DNA of 64,000 nt from Butyrivibrio sp. LB2008 (GCF_000621565.1 NZ_JHXZ01000015.1:62001-126000); one strand, 5' to 3'. Positions 18,644 through 28,696 are shown, counted from the first letter of the stretch. Translations and numbers: made by a program. Notes: a model not told the origin generated them from the letters alone.

Positions 18644-19360
18644 ATGGTGAATTTTAGTGTTGGTATATGCGACGACGATCCGAAATGTCATCGCAAGATC
18701 ATGGAAATATGCGAGAAGCATTTTGCTGACAAAGGTATCAATTACGAGATTAGTTCTTATTTTTCCGGCGAAGAAGTGATTAATGAGCACGATAAATCCA
18801 TTGATTTGCTTTTTCTTGACGTTGAGATGGAGGGCATTGACGGCCTTAATGTAATGCATAAGGCTGAAAAGATGCAGAATATCCATTGCATTGTCTTTGT
18901 TTCCGCTCATTCTGAAGCGGTATGGGATTCTTTTGGTTATAAAACGAGAGGATTTGTTCAAAAACCTGTTAATAAAGATAAAATTTGTAAATATCTCGAT
19001 CAGGCATATGAGAACAAGAAAAATGATTCTTTTATAGATTTTCCAAATTATAGCGGTTCGGTTTTTTATAAGAAATCAGACATTGTATACGTTAAGTCGG
19101 ATTCTAATTACGCGATTTTATATCTTGGAGATAGCGAAAAAATAATAACGTGCACACTCAAGGAATGCGAGAAGAAACTCGGAGGTATGCCTTTTTTGAG
19201 GGTGCACAGATCCTACATTGTCAATCTGAATCATATCAAAAATATTACCGGCGAAACGGTATGTTTCAAAGACGGATCGGCAATAAGGATAGGTAGAAGT
19301 TACAGGGAAAAAGTGAGAAAAGGTTACAATGATTATCTGTTGGGTGAGTTGAAAAAATGA
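18644..19360 (+). CDS. LytTR-family response regulator
   Basis: A 238-residue transcription regulator. The N-terminal receiver domain has the acidic pocket (GICDDDPKC), the phospho-acceptor Asp in LLFLDVEMEGIDG, and the conserved Lys in FVQKPVNKDK. The C-terminal LytTR DNA-binding domain spans about residues 135-235 (FLRVHRSYIVNLNHI). This layout is that of AgrA/LytR regulators. ATG 18644 follows GGGAGGTGG; the next gene overlaps its stop by four bases (ATGA), so it is an operon with its kinase. A direct repeat upstream may be its own site. Confidence 0.92.
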   Translation: MVNFSVGICDDDPKCHRKIMEICEKHFADKGINYEISSYFSGEEVINEHDKSIDLLFLDVEMEGIDGLNVMHKAEKMQNIHCIVFVSAHSEAVWDSFGYKTRGFVQKPVNKDKICKYLDQAYENKKNDSFIDFPNYSGSVFYKKSDIVYVKSDSNYAILYLGDSEKIITCTLKECEKKLGGMPFLRVHRSYIVNLNHIKNITGETVCFKDGSAIRIGRSYREKVRKGYNDYLLGELKK

Positions 19361-20661
19361 ACGAGAGTATTGCTGTAGTAGTTTACTGTATATTGGATAT
19401 GCTTAAGTACTATTTTTGCCTGATATATGTATTTGACATACATATAACGCGCAGAAAATATTCGGTCTTTGCACTGATCGCGACTGCTTCAGTTTTATGC
19501 GGTCTTGGTTTTAAAATGGGCAAAGGTGCGGATATATGCTACGCGCTACCTAATGTTTTTATGCTCTTTTTTGTTTTTTTGATCCAAAGAGGAGAAAGAC
19601 TAAAAGGAGTATTGTATGTCGTTTTGTCGTGGATAATCATGGATTCGCTGACACAGGTGATCAGATTATTTGCATCGACTATTGGATTCGGAAATGAAGT
19701 TCTTTTAAAGAGGCTGGAGTGGGGGGCACTTAACGCAAAGATTTGTGCTATTTTAGTGGTAATTCTTTATCATGGAATAGTTAATATTTTAATACGAAAA
19801 AAAGTTCGCTACACAATTCAGACAGCTCAGTGGGGAATGATATTTGTGTTCTTCTTTGGAATGGTATTGATTATTCCGCCCCTGAAAGATATGGGCATGG
19901 GAAAAGAACTTTCTTCGTCAGAGTATTTAAAAATGTGCATTTCGTTGTTTCTTGTGATGTTTCTTTTTATCGGAGTCATGTTTTGGCAGAGCTATATCAT
20001 TAAAAAGAATATCAGCATGAGAGAACGTGAGATCAGATATCAGTATGTGGTAAAGTCGCAGGCGGCGTATTTTGATGGCCTTTTAAAAGACTATGATGAG
20101 ATCAGAAAGTTCAGACATGATATGAAGGCGCATGTAACGGCACTTTCGGAACTTGCCATGGATAGCAAAGATGAAAAGATAATGGAGTATCTGAAGGCTA
20201 TCGATGCTAAGCTTGCAAGTTCGGGAATAAAGAATTACACAGGAAACAAGGCTGTTGATGCGGTCATAAATGAACTTGCCAAGAATATGGAAGAAGCTAA
20301 GATCAAATTTGAATACGAGGGAGTTCTCAGAAAAAGAGAAGACATCCTTGATTTTGATTTTTGCACGATTTTTTACAATGTTCTTCAGAATGCAATTGAG
20401 GCATCAAAAGCACTTGATGAGTCTGTTCGTGAGGTTTGTGTTGAAGTAAAAAATGTCGGTGACAAAGCAGGCATACTTATAAGTAACAATACAACTCTTA
20501 AAAAGCTTCCGCCCGTGAAAGAAGGCCGTTTTACTACCAAGGAAGACAAGGATAATCACGGTTTTGGCATTCAGAATATCAAGGATGTTGTCAAAAAATA
20601 CGATGGTTTATATGAAGCGCGCGTTGCAGAATCACGTTATATCGTGACTATTGTGATATAA
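19357..20661 (+). CDS. Sensor histidine kinase, AgrC-like GHKL type
   Basis: A 434-residue membrane kinase. Residues 1-210 hold about six hydrophobic segments and form the sensor. The dimerisation region has the phospho-accepting His in KFRHDMKAHVTAL, and the ATPase domain has the N-box NVLQNAIEAS and a G-box GFGIQNIKDVV. It probably phosphorylates the regulator encoded directly before it, with which it overlaps. AgrC-like kinases often sense cyclic peptides, but no agrB or agrD-like gene is adjacent, so the signal is unknown. Confidence 0.9.
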   Translation: MNESIAVVVYCILDMLKYYFCLIYVFDIHITRRKYSVFALIATASVLCGLGFKMGKGADICYALPNVFMLFFVFLIQRGERLKGVLYVVLSWIIMDSLTQVIRLFASTIGFGNEVLLKRLEWGALNAKICAILVVILYHGIVNILIRKKVRYTIQTAQWGMIFVFFFGMVLIIPPLKDMGMGKELSSSEYLKMCISLFLVMFLFIGVMFWQSYIIKKNISMREREIRYQYVVKSQAAYFDGLLKDYDEIRKFRHDMKAHVTALSELAMDSKDEKIMEYLKAIDAKLASSGIKNYTGNKAVDAVINELAKNMEEAKIKFEYEGVLRKREDILDFDFCTIFYNVLQNAIEASKALDESVREVCVEVKNVGDKAGILISNNTTLKKLPPVKEGRFTTKEDKDNHGFGIQNIKDVVKKYDGLYEARVAESRYIVTIVI

Positions 20662-20683
20662 ATTCTTTTAATGTGCTATACTG

Positions 20684-20717
20684 TTTATACACGCTATTAT
20701 GAATAAGTGTGTATAAA
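20684..20717 (+). repeat. Inverted repeat between kinase and rRNA methyltransferase
   Basis: TTTATACAC (20684-20692) and GTGTATAAA (20709-20717) form a perfect 9-bp inverted repeat with a 16-base spacer. There is no T-tract; it may be an operator or a weak hairpin. Confidence 0.4.
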
Positions 20718-20736
20718 GTGAATAGAAGAGGTACAT

Positions 20737-21537
20737 ATGATAAAGAGTCTGAGCAACGAACGTGTACGTAAAGTTGTAAGCTATATACAAAAGAGTAAGG
20801 CCAGAAAAGAAAGCGGGGTTTTTGTCATAGAAGGCATGAAAATGCTGAGAGAAGCTCCGGTACTTCAGGTCAGAGAAGTATATGTGACCGAGAAATTTTT
20901 AGATGACGCGTCTGAGGAAGACAAAGAGATCCTCTGGCGATACGGAGTTGAGACAGTAACTGCCGAAGTCATGAAGAAGATGGCAGGAACGCAGACACCG
21001 CAAGGAGTTTTGGCGGTAGTCGGTATGTATAATTATTCAGAGGAAGAGGTTCTCGAAGGATATAAAGAATTGGGGGATGAGAAGCCTCTTTTACTCATAC
21101 TTGAGAATATTCAGGATCCCGGAAATCTGGGAACCATGTTGAGATCGTCGGAGGGCGCCGGTGTAACGGGGGTTATATTCAGCAGGGGCTCTGCCGACGT
21201 TTATAATCCCAAGGTAATCCGCTCAACTATGGGCTCGATATTCAGAATGCCCTTTATGTACGTGGATGATGTCCCCGCATTTATCGGGAAACTCTCGAAA
21301 TTGGGCATTAAGACCTATGCGGCGCACCTTAAAGGGAAAAAGAATTATGACCAATTCGATTATACGGAGCCTACGGCATTTCTTATAGGCAACGAAGGCA
21401 ACGGATTATCCAAGGAGACTGCCGATGCAGCGTCGGAATATGTTCTGATACCGATGAAAGGCAAGGTAGAATCCATGAATGCCGCTACATCCGCGGCAAT
21501 ACTAACATTTGAAGCATCAAGACAGAGGAGGAAATAA
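20737..21537 (+). CDS. SpoU/TrmH-family RNA 2'-O-methyltransferase
   Basis: A 266-residue SPOUT methyltransferase using SAM to methylate ribose in rRNA or tRNA. An N-terminal substrate-binding domain (residues 1-95, with KARKESGVFVIEGMKMLREA) is followed by the knotted catalytic domain. Its three motifs are visible: LENIQDPGNLGTMLRSSEGAG, FLIGNEGNGLSKE and IPMKGKVESMNAATSAAI. It resembles RlmB/TsnR-type enzymes; the exact target base cannot be told from sequence alone. RBS AGAGG precedes the ATG; proC follows 5 bases after the stop, so they are co-transcribed. Confidence 0.9.
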   Translation: MIKSLSNERVRKVVSYIQKSKARKESGVFVIEGMKMLREAPVLQVREVYVTEKFLDDASEEDKEILWRYGVETVTAEVMKKMAGTQTPQGVLAVVGMYNYSEEEVLEGYKELGDEKPLLLILENIQDPGNLGTMLRSSEGAGVTGVIFSRGSADVYNPKVIRSTMGSIFRMPFMYVDDVPAFIGKLSKLGIKTYAAHLKGKKNYDQFDYTEPTAFLIGNEGNGLSKETADAASEYVLIPMKGKVESMNAATSAAILTFEASRQRRK

Positions 21538-21542
21538 AGAAA

Positions 21543-22337
21543 ATGACAATAGGTTTTATCGGACTCGGAAACATGGCAAAGGCTATGATCGGAGGAGTAC
21601 TTGCCAAGGGACTTTTGGAACAGAGTGAGATCATAGGAACAGCGGCTACAGAAGAAACATGCAAAAAGGTTGCCTCTAAATACGGGATTCAGACACGCAG
21701 TTCAAATGCTGCCGTGGCAAAGGAGGCTGACATAATCATTCTTGCTGTTAAGCCTCAGTATTTAAAGGTTGTTATCGCAGATATCATGGACAGCGTTGAT
21801 GATAGCAAGCTGATTGTCAGCATCGCAGCCGGAAAGACAATAAAGTGGCTTCAGAATGAGTTTGAGAAGCCCGTTAAGATAATTAGAGTTATGCCCAACA
21901 CACCGGCGCTCGTACTTGAGGGATGTTCGGCAGTTTGCAGGAACGACCTTGTTAGCGATGATGACTACAGTTTTGTAAAAGAGCTGCTTGGAAGCTTCGG
22001 AAAAGCATACACTGTACCCGAATCACTTATGGACGTTGTTGTAGGAGTGAGCGGTTCATCACCTGCATATGTATTCTTATTCATCGAAGCTATGGCAGAT
22101 GCAGCTGTAGAGGGCGGAATGCCCAGAAAACAGGCATATGAGTTCGCTGCGCAGTCTGTTCTCGGAAGTGCCAAGATGGTACTTGAGACCGGTAAGCATC
22201 CGGGTGAATTAAAAGACATGGTATGTTCACCTGCGGGAACAACAATTGAAGCTGTTCATGTTCTTGAAGAAAACGGTTTTAGAGGAACCGTGATGAATGC
22301 AGTAACCGCCTGCATTGAGAAGAGTAAGAGTCTCTAA
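21543..22337 (+). CDS. proC: Pyrroline-5-carboxylate reductase
   Basis: A 264-residue NADPH-dependent enzyme for the last step of proline synthesis. The Rossmann motif IGFIGLGNMAKAMIGG is at the N-terminus, then ILAVKPQYL, VMPNTPALV and the C-terminal family signature MVCSPAGTTIEAVHVLEE. Length is normal. It follows the RNA methyltransferase gene by 5 bases. Confidence 0.95.
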   Translation: MTIGFIGLGNMAKAMIGGVLAKGLLEQSEIIGTAATEETCKKVASKYGIQTRSSNAAVAKEADIIILAVKPQYLKVVIADIMDSVDDSKLIVSIAAGKTIKWLQNEFEKPVKIIRVMPNTPALVLEGCSAVCRNDLVSDDDYSFVKELLGSFGKAYTVPESLMDVVVGVSGSSPAYVFLFIEAMADAAVEGGMPRKQAYEFAAQSVLGSAKMVLETGKHPGELKDMVCSPAGTTIEAVHVLEENGFRGTVMNAVTACIEKSKSL

Positions 22338-22363
22338 AAACAAGCTGAGAAAAAGTACAAAAT

Positions 22364-22392
22364 TTGACAAAAAAAGATATATTTGCTAATAT
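22364..22392 (+). promoter_or_regulatory. Near-consensus sigma-A promoter
   Basis: TTGACA (22364-22369), 17-base spacer, TAATAT (22387-22392). It drives the cell-wall hydrolase gene starting at 22466. Confidence 0.75.
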
Positions 22393-22465
22393 CTCTACTA
22401 CAGTGTTTTGCAGACGTTAACAAGTCGAAACAAATTTTTAAGGTTATTTTATAGGAAGCAAACGA

Positions 22466-23626
22466 ATGAATAGAGTTATGAAGTTATTCTCGGAGGTGTT
22501 GAAGCCTGTATTTACTTGGGCTTTGATCTTTGTAATTTTTATCTCCCAAGGAATAACAGCAGAGGCTAAGAGAAGTTCACTCAGAAGTCGTGCGGGTGAA
22601 GGTCTCCGTTCGGCAGGAATATCAAATATTGTCAGTCCTATAGCGCCTCTTGGTGTTGACGACAATTCAACGGAAGCTAGAGTACTTGGGAATCTCGCAA
22701 GATCCTCCGAAGCCACAAGTGCTGCATCTTCGAGTACAAATGAAGAGAGCAAGCTTGTAATGTCAAAAGGAGCGGAAGCTACTTACATTTTATCATCGCC
22801 TGATGCTGCATCAGATGAGGACAGCAACAAGGTCGGTGTTCTTTACAAGGATTGTGGCGGTAAAATTTTAGAAAGAAAAGACGGATGGACTAAGATCAGT
22901 TCCGGCGATGTTATCGGATGGACGGAAGATAAGAATCTTTTGTTTGAAGATGACGCCGAGAAACTTGCATCCGAAGTAGGAAAGCAGATCGTTACGAGTC
23001 AGAGCAGTGCACTTAATGTCAGATCGGGAGATTCCGATTCAGCAGATGTTATCGGTGTTCTTTCTGAAAAGACATTCGTAGATATGATCGAAGATCTGGG
23101 TAACGGATGGATAGCTGTAGATTATAATGACCGAAAGGGTTATGTTCAGTCCGATTATGTAACTACCGATTTCAAGATCGACCAGGGTGAATCCATGGCA
23201 GCGATCAAGATTCGTGAGAATCATAAGAAGGGCAGAGCGGCTGCCACAGCACCTGAACTTAGAGAGAACAGAGGTGCAATGGAGGCAAGTCCCGATGAAC
23301 TTAAACTTCTTGCAGCACTTATTCAGTGCGAGGCGGGCAATCAGCCATACGATGGCCGAGTTGCAGTCGGAGCGGTTGTTATGAACAGAGTTAAGAGTGG
23401 TGCTTATCCCGACACGATTTATGGTGTTATCTATGCATCGGGTCAGTTCACACCGGCACTTAACGGTACAGTTGCCAAAGTTTATGACAGTGGAAAAATA
23501 TATGATATGAATTATCAGGCTGCTCAGGCAGCGCTTAACGGTGAAACTACCGTAGGTTCCGCACTTCACTTTAGAAGAATCAACGGACGACAGGGAATTA
23601 TCATCGGTGAGCATGTATTCTGGTGA
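22466..23626 (+). CDS. Cell-wall hydrolase with SH3 domains and SleB-like domain
   Basis: A 386-residue secreted protein. A signal peptide covers about residues 1-33 (FTWALIFVIFISQGITAEA). The middle carries two bacterial SH3-like modules (about 95-150 and 170-225; SALNVRSGDSDSADVIGVLS), which usually bind the cell wall. The C-terminal 115 residues are a hydrolase_2 (SleB/CwlJ) domain: LLAALIQCEAGNQPYDGRVA has the catalytic Glu, followed by AVVMNRVKSGAYPDTIYGVI and the GQFTP motif. Likely a peptidoglycan lytic enzyme; whether it serves sporulation or growth is open. It has its own promoter and terminator. Confidence 0.9.
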   Translation: MNRVMKLFSEVLKPVFTWALIFVIFISQGITAEAKRSSLRSRAGEGLRSAGISNIVSPIAPLGVDDNSTEARVLGNLARSSEATSAASSSTNEESKLVMSKGAEATYILSSPDAASDEDSNKVGVLYKDCGGKILERKDGWTKISSGDVIGWTEDKNLLFEDDAEKLASEVGKQIVTSQSSALNVRSGDSDSADVIGVLSEKTFVDMIEDLGNGWIAVDYNDRKGYVQSDYVTTDFKIDQGESMAAIKIRENHKKGRAAATAPELRENRGAMEASPDELKLLAALIQCEAGNQPYDGRVAVGAVVMNRVKSGAYPDTIYGVIYASGQFTPALNGTVAKVYDSGKIYDMNYQAAQAALNGETTVGSALHFRRINGRQGIIIGEHVFW

Positions 23627-23632
23627 TATTAT

Positions 23633-23662
23633 GAGGGATTGCAGAAATGCAGTCCCTTATTT
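23633..23662 (+). terminator. Terminator after the cell-wall hydrolase
   Basis: AGGGATTGC / GCAGTCCCT (one G-U pair) then TATTTAC. The T-tract is weak. Confidence 0.7.
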
Positions 23663-23725
23663 ACAATATAAAGGCAGAGTGTAATAATAGTGCATACATA
23701 AAATACCTGAACGGAGGAGCATTAC

Positions 23726-24721
23726 ATGAACTTAAAAGGACGCGATTTTTTGAAACTTCTTGATTACACTGCCGAGGAGATTGAATATCTTATCAATCTT
23801 GCAGCAGAGCTTAAGAGAAAGAAAAAAGAAGGTATTCTTCACGATGAACTCAGAGGAAAGAATATTGCCCTTGTTTTTGAGAAGACAAGTACGCGTACCA
23901 GATGCTCTTTTGAAGTAGCAGCTTCGGATCTTGGAATGGGATCTACTTTCCTCAATCCAACAGACTCTCAGATAGGCAAAAAAGAGAGTATCGCCGATAC
24001 TGCACGAGTTCTTGCAGGTATGTTCGATGGAATCGAGTACAGAGGCTTTGACCAGGAGATTGTTGAGACTCTTGCAAAGTACAGTAAAGTTCCTGTATGG
24101 AACGGACTTACAAATGAGTTCCATCCTACACAGATGCTTGCAGATATGCTGACTATCAAGGAACACTTCGGCAAACTTAAGGGACTTCACCTTGCTTACT
24201 TAGGTGATGCGAGATATAACACTGGTAATTCACTCATGGTTGTCTGTGCTAAGCTCGGTCTAGATTTTACCGTTGTATCAAATAAGAAGTATTTCCCCTC
24301 AGAGGAACTTGTAAATACATGTAAGGAGATCGCTGCCAAGTCAGGATCTTCCATCAATTTCTGCGAAGATCCCATTGAAGGAACAAAGGGAGCAGACATT
24401 GTTTACACAGATATCTGGGTTTCAATGGGTGAGCCCGACAGTATCTGGGAGGAGAGGATAAAAGACCTTCATCCTTATCAGGTTACTATGGATATCATGA
24501 AGAATGCGGGAGAAAAGAGCGTATTTATGCACTGCCTTCCTTCATTCCACGACCTCAATACGGTAATCGGAAGAGAGATCAAGGAGAAGTTCGGCCTTGA
24601 TGAGATGGAAGTTACAGATGAAGTGTTTGAGTCAGACAGGTCAATTGTGTTTGATGAAGCAGAAAACCGCATGCACACTATCAAGGCTGTGATGCTTGCA
24701 ACAATTAAGGGAAATGAATGA
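23726..24721 (+). CDS. argF: Ornithine carbamoyltransferase
   Basis: A 331-residue arginine-pathway enzyme that joins carbamoyl phosphate to ornithine to make citrulline. The carbamoyl phosphate site STRTRCSFE, the [14 protein letters not shown] motif and the ornithine-binding HCLPSFHD loop are all present. RBS GGAGG precedes the ATG. The stop overlaps the start of birA (ATGA), so the two are translationally coupled. Confidence 0.95.
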   Translation: MNLKGRDFLKLLDYTAEEIEYLINLAAELKRKKKEGILHDELRGKNIALVFEKTSTRTRCSFEVAASDLGMGSTFLNPTDSQIGKKESIADTARVLAGMFDGIEYRGFDQEIVETLAKYSKVPVWNGLTNEFHPTQMLADMLTIKEHFGKLKGLHLAYLGDARYNTGNSLMVVCAKLGLDFTVVSNKKYFPSEELVNTCKEIAAKSGSSINFCEDPIEGTKGADIVYTDIWVSMGEPDSIWEERIKDLHPYQVTMDIMKNAGEKSVFMHCLPSFHDLNTVIGREIKEKFGLDEMEVTDEVFESDRSIVFDEAENRMHTIKAVMLATIKGNE

Positions 24722-25539
24722 TGTTGAATGCAGAAAATATAAGGGGGCAGCTCGATACCAAATGGGCTGCCCAAAACCTTATTTTTAAAGAAGTAACGGA
24801 ATCTACAAATGATGATGCAAAGATACTCGGAGAAGAGAGTGCACCGCACGGAACACTTGTCGTTGCCGATGTACAGACAAGCGGCAGGGGCTCAAGAGGA
24901 AGAAGCTGGGAGACACCCGGAGGCAGTAATATCGCAATGAGCCTTCTTGTGCGCCCGACGGCACCTCCTGACAAGATATCGGTGCTTACACTTATAATGG
25001 GGCTTTCAATAGCTCAGGGTGTGGAAGATCTTTTTGCAGACAACGAGGAGTTCGCTGATTTCCCACAGATAAAGTGGCCCAACGACGTAGTTATCGCGGG
25101 CAAAAAAATCTGTGGAATACTGACGGAACTACATATGAATAACGATAATACCATCAACAACGTGGTTATCGGAGTCGGAATCAACGCCAATATGAATTCT
25201 TTTCCGGAGGAGATCGAAGATATTGCGGGATCGATCTATACCCAGACTGGATTCAAGGTCGACAGGTCAAGCGTTGTGGCGGCCTGTATGAAGAGATTTG
25301 AAGAGAATTATGAGAAATTTGAGAAGACCTTTGATCTGTCTCTTTTAAAGGGAGAATATGAGGATAGACTCATAAACAGAGACAGGACGGTTAAGATCAT
25401 TGATCACAAGGGAGAATACGAAGCTGTTGCCCTGGGAATAGGGGATGATGGTGCACTCAAAGTCAGGACTTCTGACGGAAACGTCATGCATATAAACGCG
25501 GGTGAAGTATCTGTGCGCGGATTGTACGGATATGTGTGA
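24718..25539 (+). CDS. birA: Biotin-protein ligase without DNA-binding domain
   Basis: A 273-residue ligase that attaches biotin to biotin-dependent carboxylases. The catalytic core shows [27 protein letters not shown] (biotinyl-AMP loop), [17 protein letters not shown] and [10 protein letters not shown]; a C-terminal SH3-like domain ends the protein. The N-terminal helix-turn-helix of bifunctional BirA is absent, so it is an enzyme only (class I). The start at 24718 overlaps the argF stop; ATG 24721 is equally possible. Confidence 0.92.
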   Translation: MMLNAENIRGQLDTKWAAQNLIFKEVTESTNDDAKILGEESAPHGTLVVADVQTSGRGSRGRSWETPGGSNIAMSLLVRPTAPPDKISVLTLIMGLSIAQGVEDLFADNEEFADFPQIKWPNDVVIAGKKICGILTELHMNNDNTINNVVIGVGINANMNSFPEEIEDIAGSIYTQTGFKVDRSSVVAACMKRFEENYEKFEKTFDLSLLKGEYEDRLINRDRTVKIIDHKGEYEAVALGIGDDGALKVRTSDGNVMHINAGEVSVRGLYGYV

Positions 25540-25557
25540 TTATGAACGGAGGACAAT

Positions 25558-26331
25558 ATGATTCTTGTAATTGATGTGGGAAATACCAATATTACTTTTG
25601 GCGTTTTTTCGCAGGATGAGCTTGTCAGCTCTTTTAGAATGACTACACAGATGCCCAGAACTTCAGATGAGTTCGGGATTAATCTTTTGACACTGCTTAA
25701 TTCCAACGGAGTTACAACAGATGATATAGAGGGTGTAATGATCGCAAGCGTTGTGCCTAAGACGATGCACGCTCTTGTCAATGCGATAGAGAAATATATA
25801 GGTAAAAAACCTTATATCGTAGGCCCCGGAATCAAGACGGGAATTAAGATCGCAACCGATAATCCAAGAGAGATAGGTCCTGACCTTATTGCGGGTGCTG
25901 TGGGAGCCTTTGAGCTTTACGGCGGACCTGTTATGATAATTGATTTCGGAACTGCGACAACATACGTTACAGTGAACGCAGAGGGCGAATTCTTTGCGGG
26001 AGTTGTGGCTCCCGGAATCGGAATATCTGCAAAAGCGCTCTGGCAGGATACGGCGAAGCTTCCCGAGATAGAGATAGCAAAGCCAAAGAGCATTCTTGCA
26101 AAAGAGACCATCTCAAGTATGCAGGCAGGTCTTGTTTACGGACAGATAGGACAGACCAAGTATATAATACAAGAGATGAAAAATGAGGCAGGCATGCCTG
26201 AAATGAAGGTTGTAGCGACCGGCGGACTCGGAAGACTGATATCAAATGAGACCGACGAGATCGACATCTACGATCCGATACTTATACTTGAAGGACTTAA
26301 GGTTCTTTATGACAAGAACAGAAGAAAATAA
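25558..26331 (+). CDS. coaX: Type III pantothenate kinase
   Basis: A 257-residue ASKHA-fold kinase for the first step of coenzyme A synthesis. The N-terminal phosphate-binding motif [14 protein letters not shown], the [11 protein letters not shown] segment, [12 protein letters not shown] and [11 protein letters not shown] are typical of CoaX. RBS GGAGGA precedes the ATG. It follows birA by 18 bases in the same operon. Confidence 0.94.
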   Translation: MILVIDVGNTNITFGVFSQDELVSSFRMTTQMPRTSDEFGINLLTLLNSNGVTTDDIEGVMIASVVPKTMHALVNAIEKYIGKKPYIVGPGIKTGIKIATDNPREIGPDLIAGAVGAFELYGGPVMIIDFGTATTYVTVNAEGEFFAGVVAPGIGISAKALWQDTAKLPEIEIAKPKSILAKETISSMQAGLVYGQIGQTKYIIQEMKNEAGMPEMKVVATGGLGRLISNETDEIDIYDPILILEGLKVLYDKNRRK

Positions 26332-26352
26332 TAAATGGAGAATTTAGTATAG

Positions 26353-26943
26353 ATGGCAGGTTTTTTTGAGAAATTTAGTAAGAAGTTTGGCTCAGAGTCG
26401 GGCTTTGCGGAAGAATATAATGAAGAAATCGGCAGCAGACCCAAATTTTCGGAAGAGTATACTGAGGAAAAGAGCAGCGAGACCGATTTTGAAAAAGAGT
26501 ACAAAAAAGAATTTCGTGAAGACAACGGAAAAGAAGATCTTCATATAGATAAGATGGATAAGACCAATAAAGGTCGTGTGTTTGAGGAAAATGCAGGAGG
26601 AAGAGTTGTTCTATGCGGAGCAAATGCTTATGAGCTTAAGTATTACTTCAATCCTTTATTCAGAGGGATTCCTGAAAGTATAAAAAAAGAACTCAATATT
26701 ATAAGTGTTCTTTTTACTCAGGAGGCAGGCGGCATATTCACCATACTCTTTGAGGAAGACGGAAGCATCAGCATAGAGACAAATGCTGATGAAGAAGATA
26801 TCACATACGATGAGATCACAGCGGGACTTCTTGTCAGTGAAGTTAGAAGAAAGAGACAGGACCTCTTTGAGGCTCTTGGATTGTACTACAGAATCTACGT
26901 GCTTCACGAAGATCCGAGTGAACTTTTAGGGGAAGATGACTGA
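26353..26943 (+). CDS. DUF6145-like hypothetical protein
   Basis: A 196-residue soluble protein. Residues 1-75 are highly charged and hold about three imperfect copies of an xFxEEYxEE unit (GFAEEYNEEI, KFSEEYTEEK, DFEKEYKKEF). Residues 80-190 form a compact domain (VVLCGANAYELKYYFNP, ELNIISVLFTQEAGGI) that resembles DUF6145 as I recall it. The role is unknown. The gene ends with TGATG shared with dusB, so it is coupled to it; it sits between coaX and dusB, a position often kept in Lachnospiraceae. Confidence 0.7.
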   Translation: MAGFFEKFSKKFGSESGFAEEYNEEIGSRPKFSEEYTEEKSSETDFEKEYKKEFREDNGKEDLHIDKMDKTNKGRVFEENAGGRVVLCGANAYELKYYFNPLFRGIPESIKKELNIISVLFTQEAGGIFTILFEEDGSISIETNADEEDITYDEITAGLLVSEVRRKRQDLFEALGLYYRIYVLHEDPSELLGEDD

Positions 26944-27923
26944 TGCCCGGATACGGTAAGTTGCAGATTGGCAACGTAACTTTGGAGAACAATATAATAT
27001 TGGGGCCTATGGCGGGAGTGTCGGATCTGCCTTTCAGGATTCTGTGCCATGAAATGGGCGCGGGGCTTGTATGTATGGAGATGGTGAGCGCCAAGGCCAT
27101 AATCTACAAGAACAGGAACACGGATATGCTCATAGAAATTCACAAAGATGAGCATCCGGTGTCTTTGCAGCTTTTTGGATCTGAACCTGCTGTAATGCAG
27201 GAAGCCGTGGGAATGATCGAGAACAGACCATATGACATCCTTGACATAAATATGGGGTGCCCCGTTCCCAAGGTTGTAAGTAACGGGGAAGGCTCTGCAC
27301 TTATGAAAAAGCCTGAGCTCATTGAGGAGATAGTTGCCGCTCTTGTCAGAGTTTCTGACAGACCTGTCACGGTTAAGATCAGAAAAGGATTTAACGACAA
27401 CAGTATAAATGCTGTGGAATGTGCTCTTGCGGCGCAGGAAGGCGGAGCGGAGGCCGTTGCCGTTCATGGAAGGACAAGGGAGCAGTATTATACAGGTGTT
27501 GCTGACTGGGATATCATCAGAAAAGTGAAGGAAGCAGTCAGGATTCCCGTTATCGGAAACGGAGATGTCACAGACGGTGAGAGCGCAAAGAGGATGTTCG
27601 AAGAGACAGGATGTGACGGAGTAATGGTTGCGAGAGCCGCGCAGGGTAATCCGTTTATCTTTAGGGAGATAAAGAGCTTTTTTGAGACCGGCAAAGCGTG
27701 TGACAGACCAAGTGCTGAGGAAGTTTACGACACTGTGATAAGACATGCGGATCTTCAGCTTAAATATAAAGGCGAATATATCGGAATAAGAGAAATGAGA
27801 AAACATGTCTCGTGGTATACTTACGGAATGCCCGGAAGTGCCAGGTTCAGAAATGAGATCAATCAGATGACGGATATGGATTCTTTGAAAAAAGCTTGTG
27901 AAGCAGTGATGCTTTCTCATTAA
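26943..27923 (+). CDS. dusB: tRNA-dihydrouridine synthase B
   Basis: A 326-residue flavoenzyme that reduces uridines in tRNA. TIM-barrel FMN-binding motifs are LGPMAGVSDLPFR, QLFGSEPAVM, INMGCPVPKVVSNGEG (catalytic Cys), VKIRKGF, VHGRTREQYYTGVADW and IGNGDV. The C-terminal helical tRNA-binding domain starts near residue 245. It overlaps the preceding stop by one base. Confidence 0.93.
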   Translation: MPGYGKLQIGNVTLENNIILGPMAGVSDLPFRILCHEMGAGLVCMEMVSAKAIIYKNRNTDMLIEIHKDEHPVSLQLFGSEPAVMQEAVGMIENRPYDILDINMGCPVPKVVSNGEGSALMKKPELIEEIVAALVRVSDRPVTVKIRKGFNDNSINAVECALAAQEGGAEAVAVHGRTREQYYTGVADWDIIRKVKEAVRIPVIGNGDVTDGESAKRMFEETGCDGVMVARAAQGNPFIFREIKSFFETGKACDRPSAEEVYDTVIRHADLQLKYKGEYIGIREMRKHVSWYTYGMPGSARFRNEINQMTDMDSLKKACEAVMLSH

Positions 27924-27989
27924 TGCGGGTAAATATATCATATTTAATAATATTTTTGAAATTGTATTGACAGGCCGATTTCTATGTGA

Positions 27990-28018
27990 TTGACACAGTA
28001 AATAATAGACTGTATAAT
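27990..28018 (+). promoter_or_regulatory. Consensus sigma-A promoter for greA
   Basis: TTGACA (27990-27995), exactly 17 bases, TATAAT (28013-28018). Both boxes are perfect consensus. The leader from here to greA (about 120 bases) contains a small palindrome TGTGGTGCCACA at 28087-28098. Confidence 0.85.
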
Positions 28019-28142
28019 ATCCAAGTTAATATAGAATATTGATTTGTATATTTTTGACTTGACATAAATATGCGCTTGCATTTGAGTGTGGTGCCACAGC
28101 GGCTTTCCACAGACCTGAATATATGAAGGGTAGGACAGAGTA

Positions 28143-28628
28143 ATGGAAGAGAAGAAGAACATTTTAACTTACGAAGGACTTAAGAAATACGAGGATGAGC
28201 TTCACGAGCTTAAAGTAGTTAAGCGTAAAGAAGTTGCAGAGAAAATCAAGGAAGCCAGAGAGCAGGGCGACCTTTCAGAGAACGCTGAGTATGATGCAGC
28301 CAAAGACGAGCAGCGTGATATCGAAGCAAGAATCGAAACTCTTGAGAAAATCCTTAAAAACGCTGAGGTAGTTGTAGAGGAAGACGTTGACCTCAACAAA
28401 ATCAGCATTGGATGTAAAGTTAAAATCCGCGACCTCGAGTTCAACGAGGACCTGGAGTACAAAATCGTAGGTTCATCAGAGGCAAACAGCCTTAAAGGTA
28501 AGATTTCAAACGAATCACCTGTAGGAAAAGCACTTCTTGGAGCAAAAAAAGGACAGACTGTTTCAGTTGAGACACAGGCTGGCGTCATCAAATACAAGGT
28601 GCTTGGAATTGAGAGATTTGAAAACTGA
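28143..28628 (+). CDS. greA: Transcription elongation factor GreA
   Basis: A 161-residue factor that enters the RNA polymerase secondary channel and restarts backtracked complexes by RNA cleavage. The N-terminal coiled coil (residues 10-75) carries the tip motif [15 protein letters not shown] with the two catalytic acidic residues. The C-terminal FKBP-like domain has [16 protein letters not shown]. Served by the consensus promoter upstream and followed by a terminator, so expression is probably strong. Confidence 0.96.
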   Translation: MEEKKNILTYEGLKKYEDELHELKVVKRKEVAEKIKEAREQGDLSENAEYDAAKDEQRDIEARIETLEKILKNAEVVVEEDVDLNKISIGCKVKIRDLEFNEDLEYKIVGSSEANSLKGKISNESPVGKALLGAKKGQTVSVETQAGVIKYKVLGIERFEN

Positions 28629-28696
28629 GTAGCTGTACCTGTTTGAGTGTATGCGTGACTCTCAAAGAATTGGTGATTTAAACAGTGAATTTTTTG

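Noticed and set aside
23039..23614. 191-codon minus-strand frame opposite the cell-wall hydrolase
   Set aside because: A shadow of the coding strand; composition is unlike real proteins here and there is no start signal.
26904..27941. 345-codon minus-strand frame opposite dusB
   Set aside because: It exactly mirrors dusB, has a low-complexity His/Ser-rich product, and no supporting context.
28087..28098. Palindrome TGTGGTGCCACA in the greA leader as an operator
   Set aside because: Only one 12-base copy with no known matching regulator; too weak to report as a site.
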